33,525 nt of DNA from IMG/VR virus record IMGVR_UViG_3300033064_008226, positions 1-33,525 of that record; one strand, given 5' to 3'. Below, in pieces: positions 6,482 to 12,962 of this stretch. The stretch's first letter is position 1. Each line of letters opens with the position of its first letter. A program made the position numbers and the translations under genes. This DNA comes from a virus. Below the pieces are notes generated by a model. That model saw nothing but the letters and a program-made list of their open reading frames with translations. It searched no databases and was not told where the DNA came from.

Positions 6482-6891
6482 ATTTCTTCGGAGGGGGAGC
6501 AAAGGGACCGTCGGCGGCATCACAGCAGGCGTCGGCCTTGCAGAATGAGCGGATGATGCAGCAGCAGCAGGCACAGACACTGCAAGCGAGTCAGGCACAG
6601 CAAGCATCTATTGCGCAGGCGCAGGCGCAGCAACGTGCGCAGAGTCAGCAGATGGCGATGATGAGGGAGCAGCAGACCGCAAGCCTCGCCAACCAATCGG
6701 CTCAACTCGCTGCGGTGAAGGCATCGCAGCCTGTCATCTCTCCTGCCTCCCGGGCAATGGATTCGTCCAGCCAGATCGCTCAAGACCAGCAGATAGCGGC
6801 AGCGAGACGCACCGGATACCGCAGGTCTATCCTGGCAGGCGAAGCGAACCAGTCTGTCCCCCTCACAACCGGACGCAGCACCCTGGGTTGA
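6433..6891 (+). CDS. Gln-rich coiled-coil protein, probable virion component
   Basis: 152 residues from the ATG at 6433. Residues about 30-115 are very rich in Gln, Ala and Met (MMQQQQAQ, AQAQAQQRAQSQQ), predicting a long helix. The C-terminus has ARRTGYRRSILAGEA, a type of ending I recall in small structural proteins encoded next to podovirus portals. No enzymatic motif is visible. Its position between terminase and portal suggests a head-assembly or minor internal protein; this is inference. It overlaps the end of the preceding gene by 49 bases. Confidence 0.65.
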   Translation: MRLDDPLLNPLLYRSVNFFGGGAKGPSAASQQASALQNERMMQQQQAQTLQASQAQQASIAQAQAQQRAQSQQMAMMREQQTASLANQSAQLAAVKASQPVISPASRAMDSSSQIAQDQQIAAARRTGYRRSILAGEANQSVPLTTGRSTLG

Positions 6892-6899
6892 TTTTCCTG

Positions 6900-6913
6900 T
6901 TTTGACTGATACC
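6900..6913 (+). promoter_or_regulatory. Repeated regulatory motif, copy before portal
   Basis: TTTTGACTGATACC ends two bases before the portal ATG. The match with the 8925 copy extends upstream to 20 bases (6894-6913: TTCCTGTTTTGACTGATACC). No plausible -10 box lies 16-18 bases downstream of its TTGACT. Confidence 0.6.
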
Positions 6914-6915
6914 GA

Positions 6916-8583
6916 ATGAAAGGATCCCCCTTAGTCGAAAAGGTACTGCGGAGACACCAGGATCTGGTCGGACAGCGGGCGATCTGGGAACCATTCTGGG
7001 AGGACATTGCCAGTTACGTCATGCCTCGGAAATCAGGCACGATATTCAACAAGACCCGCAATCCCGGGGCGGAAAGCGAGACTATGCTGTTCGACTCTAC
7101 GGCAGTGCGGGCGAACATGATCCTCGCCAATGGGCAGTTGTCGTGGATGACACCTCTTGAGAGCCGATGGTTTTCTATGGATCCGCCAAAGTCGATGGAG
7201 GAGATGGACAAGGTCGAGCAGTGGTTCAAGACCTGTACCGAGGTGGTGCAGGCCGAGCTTGCCCGCAGCAACTTTTACACAGAGATTCACGAATTGTATT
7301 TGGACCGGGGTTGCTTCGGGACTGCGGCGATTCTGGTCGAGGGTGGTCGGGCGCAGGCGCTCAACTTCACGAAGTTGGACATCGGTTCATTCGCCATTGC
7401 CGAGAACGATGAGGGCTATGTGGACACACTGACCCGGGAGTACGAGTGGACATCGCGCCAGTGTGCGCTGAAGTTCGGCGAGCAGGCACTCTGCGAAACG
7501 ATGCGCAGCGATCTGGAGAACGGAGACTCGCAGAAGAAGTTTGTGATCGTGCATGCGATCTATCCTCGCGGGCCAGGAGAGATCGAGATTGGCAAGATGG
7601 ATGGACCGAACAAACCCTACGCGAGCGTCTATGTGGATAAGGCGAACAAGCACGTCTTGCTTTCCAGCGGGTTCGACGAGCAACCTTTTTTCTGCACCCG
7701 ATATCTGAAGTGGCGCAACTCTGAGGTCTACGGGTACTCGCCTTCCTGGGTCGCACTGCCGGAAGCACGGCAGTTGAATTTTCTGGAAAAACAACTGGAT
7801 GCGCTCGCCGAGTTGGCAGCGTTTCCGAGGATGCTCATTCCTGCCGGATACGATGGGGACATTGACCTGCGTGCTGGTGGTGTCACCTACTTCGACCCGA
7901 ACAACCCGGGCGCGAAACCCATCGAGTGGGGGACGCAGGGACGCTACGATGTCGGACTCAACCGGGCGGAAGTGAAACGCAATGCGATCAATGAGGCATT
8001 CCATGTCGATTTGTTCAAGATGTTTGCCCAGCTGGAGAAGCAGATGACGGCACGGGAAGTCGCCGAGCGCAGTTCGGAGAAGCTGATTCAGTTCTCGCCG
8101 ACGTTCGCCCGCATGACGACCGAGCTTTTCAATCCGATGCTGCGCAGGGTCTTTGCTTTGCTCGCACGTCAGGGTAAGTTCCCGCCGCCGCCGCAGGAAC
8201 TCCAGATGACCGGGTTCATCCCCGAGCCGGAAGTGTCGTACTCCTCACGAATCGCACTGGCGATCCGGCAACTGGAGAACAACGCCTTCGCCCGCACTTC
8301 CGAGATGCTGCTCCCCTATGCGCAGATCAAACCTGACATGCTGGATAATTTTGACTTCGACGAGATCACCCGGGACATGGCACGCAATGATGGTCTCCCG
8401 GCCCGGTGGTTGCTCGATGAGGAAATGGTCGCCCAGTCCCGTGCAGCACGCTCGCAGGCTGCGCAGCAGCAGGCACAGCAGCAGCAGATGACTCAGACGG
8501 CAGAGGCAATGGGCAAGGTGGGGGCAGTGAAGTCTGACTCACTGGTCGGGCAGGCACTCGGCGCTCAACTCCAGGGACAATGA
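6916..8583 (+). CDS. Portal (head-to-tail connector) protein
   Basis: 555 residues, typical of T7 gp8-type connectors. Family-like landmarks are WEPFWEDIASYVMPR (about 24-38), ETMLFDSTAVRANMILANGQ (about 56-75), YLDRGCFGTAAILVEGG, VYGYSPSWVALPEARQLNFL (about 275-294) and MTAREVAERSSEKL (about 376-389). Twelve copies would form the DNA channel and the docking site for tail proteins. The last ~50 residues are Gln/Ala-rich. Translation probably starts at ATG 6916 directly after the repeated motif; no strong Shine-Dalgarno is visible. The next gene overlaps by ATGA (8580-8583). Confidence 0.92.
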   Translation: MKGSPLVEKVLRRHQDLVGQRAIWEPFWEDIASYVMPRKSGTIFNKTRNPGAESETMLFDSTAVRANMILANGQLSWMTPLESRWFSMDPPKSMEEMDKVEQWFKTCTEVVQAELARSNFYTEIHELYLDRGCFGTAAILVEGGRAQALNFTKLDIGSFAIAENDEGYVDTLTREYEWTSRQCALKFGEQALCETMRSDLENGDSQKKFVIVHAIYPRGPGEIEIGKMDGPNKPYASVYVDKANKHVLLSSGFDEQPFFCTRYLKWRNSEVYGYSPSWVALPEARQLNFLEKQLDALAELAAFPRMLIPAGYDGDIDLRAGGVTYFDPNNPGAKPIEWGTQGRYDVGLNRAEVKRNAINEAFHVDLFKMFAQLEKQMTAREVAERSSEKLIQFSPTFARMTTELFNPMLRRVFALLARQGKFPPPPQELQMTGFIPEPEVSYSSRIALAIRQLENNAFARTSEMLLPYAQIKPDMLDNFDFDEITRDMARNDGLPARWLLDEEMVAQSRAARSQAAQQQAQQQQMTQTAEAMGKVGAVKSDSLVGQALGAQLQGQ

Positions 8584-8873
8584 CCGAAAAAGATACAGCA
8601 GATCTGAATCGCGAGCGTGAGCGCCAAAGCACGATCAATGCCTATCGCAGGACGTTTGAGAGTGCCGATGGCAAGATCGTCCTGGAAGACATGCGGCGCT
8701 CATTCAAGACAGATGCCCAGGCATTCCTCGCAGGGTATGAGTTCAACCCGATTGTCGCAGCGATCCGAGACGGTCAACGTGGTGTCGTTCTGCATATCAA
8801 TGACATGTGCCTGCGACCCGTCGTCGCCGATTCGTTGGTCGTCGCACCGAAAGCAAGGATCCGCAGAAAATGA
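8580..8873 (+). CDS. Bbp19-like phage protein
   Basis: 97 residues with AYRRTFESADGKIVLEDMRR (about 21-40) and IRDGQRGVVLHINDM (about 62-76). This pattern matches small proteins of the Bordetella-phage Bbp19 type that follow podovirus portals. It is probably a structural or assembly accessory; the precise role is unknown. ATGA overlaps at both ends (8580-8583 and 8870-8873) place it in a coupled portal-scaffold operon. Confidence 0.75.
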   Translation: MTEKDTADLNRERERQSTINAYRRTFESADGKIVLEDMRRSFKTDAQAFLAGYEFNPIVAAIRDGQRGVVLHINDMCLRPVVADSLVVAPKARIRRK

Positions 8874-9067
8874 AAACCAAACCCACACGCAAGAAACCTG
8901 TCACGCTGCCGGAATCCGTTCCTGTTTTGACTGATACCAAGGAACCACCGATGGACCCGGCAAGCGGGGACAAGACGCCGGCCTGGGTGGAGTGGCTGCG
9001 AGACACCGACCCTGCGGCATTTGCGGCTCGATACAAGGACCGCACGACGCACCTGGGGAAAATGTGA
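8870..9067 (+). CDS. Small hypothetical protein between portal and scaffold
   Basis: 65 residues with the C-terminal segment WVEWLRDTDPAAFAARYKDR followed by TTHLGKM. The start is set by the ATGA overlap with the previous gene. A copy of the repeated motif lies within it and reads VLTDT. An alternative start after the motif (ATG 8951) would give a 38-residue protein preserving the conserved-looking C-terminus. Confidence 0.6.
   Translation: MKTKPTRKKPVTLPESVPVLTDTKEPPMDPASGDKTPAWVEWLRDTDPAAFAARYKDRTTHLGKM
8925..8938 (+). promoter_or_regulatory. Repeated regulatory motif, copy upstream of scaffold
   Basis: TTTTGACTGATACC lies within the 8870 ORF, 133 bases before the scaffold ATG and 13 before ATG 8951. 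It shares the 20-base extension with the portal copy. Confidence 0.55.
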
Positions 9068-9070
9068 TTT

Positions 9071-9949
9071 ATGGAAGGCAACGATACTCCCTCTGAGGGT
9101 TCACTCCTCGAAACAGGGACAGCACCAGCAACGCCGGAAGAAGGCGTTGAAACCCCGAACGAAACCGCGCCGGCAGAAACCTCCGGTGATGCGCCGAAGG
9201 CATACGTCAACGCCGATGGGACGCTTGCCGATGGATGGGCGGATAGTCTGCCCGAGGATCTGAACCCATACAAGGCGTCGGTCAAGAACATGAAGGGTGT
9301 GCCTGATCTGGTGAAAGCACTCGGCAACGCAAACCATCTCATCGGCAAGAAGCTCGGTGTGCCTACCGACAAGTCGTCGCCCGAGGAAGTGGCTGCGTTC
9401 CGCACCGCACTCGGTGTGCCTGAGTCGGTCGAGGAATACAAGTTTGCGCCGAGCGCCATGCCGGAAGGCATGACCTGGAGTGATGAGATGAGCAAGCCAT
9501 TCGCAGCTATCGCGCACAAGCACGGGATCCCGCCCGGTGCGATGACTGCGCTCGCCGACCAGTTTGCCCAATACGAGTCCGCAAAGTTAGGCGTGATGCA
9601 GGAAGGGTTCGACGCGCAACGCAAGTCGGCAATCGCCACCCTCCAGCAGGAATGGGGTGCAAAGTTTGACACGAATATCGCCACCGCAAAGCAGGCCGCG
9701 AAACTTGCCGGCGTGGACAGCAACTCGTCGGGGTTCTCGGACCCAGAGGTCGTGCGTGGATTTGTGCGCCTTGCTGCGATGATGAGCGAGGACAAGATCG
9801 GTCGCGTGAGCGGAGGCAGCGAACTCCTGTCAGGCAGCGCCCGGGCCAAGGACATCATGACCAACGCCGATAACGCCTGGTACAAACGCTACCAGGAGGG
9901 TGACGCCGAAGCAGTGGCGATGGTCACCAGTCTGCTCAGGAATAAATAA
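9071..9949 (+). CDS. Scaffolding-like protein
   Basis: 292 residues, acidic and largely helical. It has a disordered Thr/Pro/Glu-rich N-terminus (about 1-45) and then a conserved-looking core: LPEDLNPYKASVKNMKGVPD, KKLGVPTDKSSPEEVAAFRT and LGVPESVEEYKFAPSAMPEG. This composition and its position between portal and major capsid match T7 gp9-type scaffolds, which template procapsid assembly and leave before packaging finishes. It starts four bases after the preceding stop. No protease motif is seen. Confidence 0.8.
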   Translation: MEGNDTPSEGSLLETGTAPATPEEGVETPNETAPAETSGDAPKAYVNADGTLADGWADSLPEDLNPYKASVKNMKGVPDLVKALGNANHLIGKKLGVPTDKSSPEEVAAFRTALGVPESVEEYKFAPSAMPEGMTWSDEMSKPFAAIAHKHGIPPGAMTALADQFAQYESAKLGVMQEGFDAQRKSAIATLQQEWGAKFDTNIATAKQAAKLAGVDSNSSGFSDPEVVRGFVRLAAMMSEDKIGRVSGGSELLSGSARAKDIMTNADNAWYKRYQEGDAEAVAMVTSLLRNK

Positions 9950-9955
9950 TAATTT

Positions 9956-10026
9956 TGCAGGATGGAGAAGGGGGATCTCGTCACGCTCATACCGTGGAGT
10001 CCCGGGTTCAAATCCCGGTCCTGCTA
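9956..10026 (+). tRNA. tRNA-Met (CAT)
   Basis: A 71-base cloverleaf can be drawn. Acceptor GCAGGA pairs with TCCTGC (9957-9962 with 10019-10024; the outermost pair is a T-T mismatch). The D arm is GAG...CTC. The anticodon stem TCACG/CGTGG holds loop CTCATAC, with anticodon CAT at 9988-9990. The T arm is CCGGG-TTCAAAT-CCCGG. CCA is not encoded. The anticodon stem lacks the three G-C pairs of initiator tRNA, so elongator Met, or lysidine-modified Ile, is more likely. Confidence 0.8.
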
Positions 10027-10220
10027 TCTTTTTTGAAGAAATGTTTTGACTGATACCGATAAAGTCGGTATAGGGATGGTCAGTTGAGCAGACAACTCCT
10101 TTTGGAATCTGTTCCCGAAAAAACCTTCGTTCCGACGATCTGACTCATTGAGTCCGACAACCGGGGGAAGAGGGAGCAGTTAGCAATCCAAAAAAACTCA
10201 ACCAAAAGGAAACCAATCCC
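10027..10220 (+). other. Capsid gene leader (no ORF)
   Basis: A 194-base intergenic stretch between the tRNA and the capsid gene. It holds the repeated motif with a promoter-like extension, a small hairpin (AGTTG at 10082 with CAACT at 10093) and, before the capsid ATG, an AAAAGGA Shine-Dalgarno within a CAACCAAAAGG tract. Nothing else was recognised. A long leader would fit a heavily expressed, stabilised capsid mRNA. Confidence 0.5.
10044..10074 (+). promoter_or_regulatory. Repeated motif plus -10-like box upstream of capsid
   Basis: TTTTGACTGATACC (10044-10057) contains TTGACT (10046-10051), and TATAGG follows after exactly 17 bases (10069-10074). This fits a sigma-70-like promoter for the capsid gene. 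The conserved GATACC beyond TTGACT is not part of a -35 box and suggests an additional binding protein. Confidence 0.5.
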
Positions 10221-11123
10221 ATGTCTGCTATTACTCAGATCCCTGAGCATTTTGCAACGCAGTTCGACACGAACTGGCGTCAACTTGTTCAACAGAAAAA
10301 CTCGCGTCTCAAAGACCGGGTGACCCTCGACTCAATCTCCGGTAAGGAGAAAAGCTACAACCAGATCGACGAAGCGTCGATGCAGTTGATCACCGCTCGC
10401 GCCGGGGAAACCCGCATCACCGATCAGGCGACTGCCAAACGCTGGATCCGTCCCGTTGCCTACGACACGGCTAAAGTGTTTGACGAATTTGACGAGCAGT
10501 TGCTCGGCGAGATCGTCCTGCCCACCTCACCTGTCGTGCAGTCTCACGGCGCAGCCTATATGCGCACCTGCGATCAGGTGATCATCAATGCGCTCGGCGG
10601 CACTGCTTACACCGGCGAAAGCGGAACGACTGCTGCCAACCTTGCCTCGGCAAACCAGGTCGCTGTTGACTTCGTGGAAAGCGGATCTACCGCCAACTCC
10701 GGTCTCACCATCGCGAAACTGCGTCAGGCCAAATACATCCTCGACGCCTTTGAGGTCGATGACGACGAAGAACGTATCTTCGTTCTGAGCGCCAAACAGT
10801 TGCAGGATCTTCTCGGAACCACCCAGGTGGGTTCGGTTGATTACAACAGCGTAAAGGCACTGGTTGACGGGGCACTGAAATCCTTCATGGGGTTCACGTT
10901 CCGCCGCTCGCAGTTGCTTGACCGGGTTGTCGCAACGGACGTGCGTTCGTGCTACGCCTACGTCAAGTCGGGAATCACCCTGGCCGAACGTGGACTCAAG
11001 ACCCATATGGACGTGCGTGTGGACCTCAGTCATTCCCTGCAAATCCGCAGCGTGGCTAGTCTCGCTGCCGTGCGCATGGAAGAGAAAAAAGTCGTGCAGG
11101 TGTTCTGCGACGAATCCCCATAG
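10221..11123 (+). CDS. Major capsid protein
   Basis: 300 residues with family-like segments FDTNWRQLVQQKNSRLKDRV (about 15-34), KRWIRPVAYDTAKVFDEFD (about 74-92), GLTIAKLRQAKYILDAFEVD (about 156-175) and FRRSQLLDRV. It resembles the phage capsid family found in many podoviruses with HK97-like folds and needs no obvious prohead-protease domain. Its own leader, preceded by the motif/promoter and followed by decoration gene and terminator, indicates a strongly expressed capsid transcription unit. The start is supported by AAAAGGA upstream. Confidence 0.9.
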   Translation: MSAITQIPEHFATQFDTNWRQLVQQKNSRLKDRVTLDSISGKEKSYNQIDEASMQLITARAGETRITDQATAKRWIRPVAYDTAKVFDEFDEQLLGEIVLPTSPVVQSHGAAYMRTCDQVIINALGGTAYTGESGTTAANLASANQVAVDFVESGSTANSGLTIAKLRQAKYILDAFEVDDDEERIFVLSAKQLQDLLGTTQVGSVDYNSVKALVDGALKSFMGFTFRRSQLLDRVVATDVRSCYAYVKSGITLAERGLKTHMDVRVDLSHSLQIRSVASLAAVRMEEKKVVQVFCDESP

Positions 11124-11155
11124 GCGTAATTTAACCTCAATAAGGAACCAATATT

Positions 11156-11626
11156 ATGGCTAATACTAAAACCGCAGAGGCAACTCTGCAAGATAACGGT
11201 CTTCTCGCCCTGCGGGTCGCCGGAAACCTCTCCGCTGGCACACTGCGCTACGCTGAGTACACCTACACTGCCACAGGAACCGAAGCAGCATCCGGCGACA
11301 CCATCACCATTGGTGATGTCCCGGTGGGCTGCGTCGTCCTCCCCGAGAAAAGCTCCGTCGCAAGCGAAGCGTCTATCGGCGGATCGGTGGTGGCGATCAC
11401 CAAGATCGGTGATGCGAGTGACGATGACCGATACTCGGCAACGTCCCTCTCGGTGGACTCCACGACTGCCGCATTCACTGCGGTGACTCCTGCCATCGCG
11501 ACTGGTGTGATGACAAGAACCAAGGTCGTTGCCGCGACCAAAACATTGGTAGCCGGGTTCTCCCGCACCAATGCCTTGACCGCTGGCAAAAAGATCAAGT
11601 TCATCATCGCTTACCGGCTGAACTGA
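11156..11626 (+). CDS. Capsid decoration/head-associated protein (probable)
   Basis: 156 residues rich in Thr, Ala, Val and Gly, predicting a beta-structured protein (ALRVAGNLSAGTLRYAEYTY; VVLPEKSSVASEASIGGSVV; KKIKFIIAYRLN at the end). No catalytic motif. It lies right after the capsid gene with AAGGA about ten bases before the ATG and ends just before the terminator, so it is co-expressed with capsid. Head decoration or stabilisation is the likely role, from position and composition only. Confidence 0.65.
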   Translation: MANTKTAEATLQDNGLLALRVAGNLSAGTLRYAEYTYTATGTEAASGDTITIGDVPVGCVVLPEKSSVASEASIGGSVVAITKIGDASDDDRYSATSLSVDSTTAAFTAVTPAIATGVMTRTKVVAATKTLVAGFSRTNALTAGKKIKFIIAYRLN

Positions 11627-11639
11627 CAATCCCCCCCGC

Positions 11640-11678
11640 TGGCAGGCCGGGTTACAATAGCCTGCCACTATTTTTTTT
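11640..11678 (+). terminator. Intrinsic terminator after capsid/decoration genes
   Basis: A perfect 8-bp stem, TGGCAGGC (11640-11647) with GCCTGCCA (11660-11667), has a 12-base loop and is followed after CTA by eight Ts (11671-11678). The T run directly abuts the next ATG (11679). This matches the place of the T7 T-phi terminator after gene 10. Confidence 0.75.
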
Positions 11679-12962
11679 ATGACCGACGTTCAGATCTGCA
11701 ATCTGGCGTTGGCGAGGCTCGGTGATGCCAGGATCACAACCCTCGCCGATGCCACCGCACAAGCTCAATTCTGCACGTTGTTCTATGCTCAGACTGTCCA
11801 GGAACTGGAGACGGATCTGGATTGGCAATTCTGCCGCAAACTCGCCAGCGTGAATGCGGATGCCACCGCACCCACATTCGGGTTTGCTGCACGGTTCGCG
11901 ATCCCTGCCGACTTCCTGCGGGCGCTGCGCATCAATGGGGTGGACGCATCGGAGAACTTCGGGCAGTGGGAGATCCTTGCCGGATACATTCACACGAACC
12001 TGACCGGCCCGATCCAGCTGGACTACATCGCCAGCACGACCACCACCGCACTTTTCCCGGCGATCTTCATTGAGCTTCTGACGGCAAAACTCGCAGGGAA
12101 CCTCGCCATGCCGCTTACCGGCAGCAAGGATCTGTTCGCTCAGATGGTGGGGATCTTCGGTGACACGCTCAAACGTCCTGCGGTGCGTGAGGCAGTGGTC
12201 GCTCAATCGAGCGGACGCACTGCTCCCGCCATCTCAGCCGGCGAGATTTGCAGGCAGGCGATCCTGCGGCTCGGCCTTGCAGAATCGTTCACGCCTTCGA
12301 TGCAAGCGTTCCTGCTTGCAGGGACACTCTACCCGCAGGTGCGGGATTCTTTGCTGACTGCCGGAGCATGGACTTGGGCATCCAAGACGACGACCCTCAC
12401 CTCGGATGCGCTGGATCCTGAGTTCAAGTGGTCCCACCGTTACGCTTTGCCGTCCGACTGCCTGCGCATCATGCGGGTGGATGAGCTGGAATACAACGAC
12501 CCGGCGACATCGTGGGAGGTGCAGGGCAGTTACCTTCTGACCGACGAGACCACCGATGCGCCGGAATGGGTCACGGGACGTGCATACGTTGTCGGCAATG
12601 CTGTCACACGGCTTGAGGTCGTGTACCGCTGCCTGACTGCGAACACGGCAGGCACGTTCGCGACTGACCTTGCTGCAAGCAAGTGGGTCGTCTGGGCGGG
12701 ATCCCTGGTCGCAATCGAATACATTTTCCAGCAGACCGACGCGACGAAGTTCGATGCCGGGTTTGTGGACCTGATCACGTCCACGCTCGCGGCGAAGTTG
12801 GCAACTCCTGTGACGGGTGACATCAACAAGGCAGCGATGCTCGCCCGCGAGGCAGAGGCATTGCACAAGAATTCCTCGATGCGCCGGGACTCGACCGAGC
12901 GCAAGAGCAGGATCCAGCCTGCTTGGATGACCTCAAAACTTGTCAATTCGCGCAATGCCTAA
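11679..12962 (+). CDS. Tail tubular protein A (gp11-like), duplicated
   Basis: 427 residues, about twice the length of T7 gp11. Two related halves are visible: residues about 6-180 (ICNLALARLGDARITTL, FAIPADFLRALRI, WEILAGYIHTN, FIELLTAKLAGNLA) and about 188-400 (ICRQAILRLGLAES, YALPSDCLRIMRV, WEVQGSYLLTD, FVDLITSTLAAKLA). The second half contains an insertion (about 292-340; WVTGRAYVVGNAV...YRCLTAN...WVVW) resembling a carbohydrate-binding CBM5/12-type beta module. gp11 proteins form the adaptor ring below the portal. The ATG immediately follows the terminator's T run and lacks a clear Shine-Dalgarno, so expression may rely on read-through or processing. Confidence 0.85.
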   Translation: MTDVQICNLALARLGDARITTLADATAQAQFCTLFYAQTVQELETDLDWQFCRKLASVNADATAPTFGFAARFAIPADFLRALRINGVDASENFGQWEILAGYIHTNLTGPIQLDYIASTTTTALFPAIFIELLTAKLAGNLAMPLTGSKDLFAQMVGIFGDTLKRPAVREAVVAQSSGRTAPAISAGEICRQAILRLGLAESFTPSMQAFLLAGTLYPQVRDSLLTAGAWTWASKTTTLTSDALDPEFKWSHRYALPSDCLRIMRVDELEYNDPATSWEVQGSYLLTDETTDAPEWVTGRAYVVGNAVTRLEVVYRCLTANTAGTFATDLAASKWVVWAGSLVAIEYIFQQTDATKFDAGFVDLITSTLAAKLATPVTGDINKAAMLAREAEALHKNSSMRRDSTERKSRIQPAWMTSKLVNSRNA

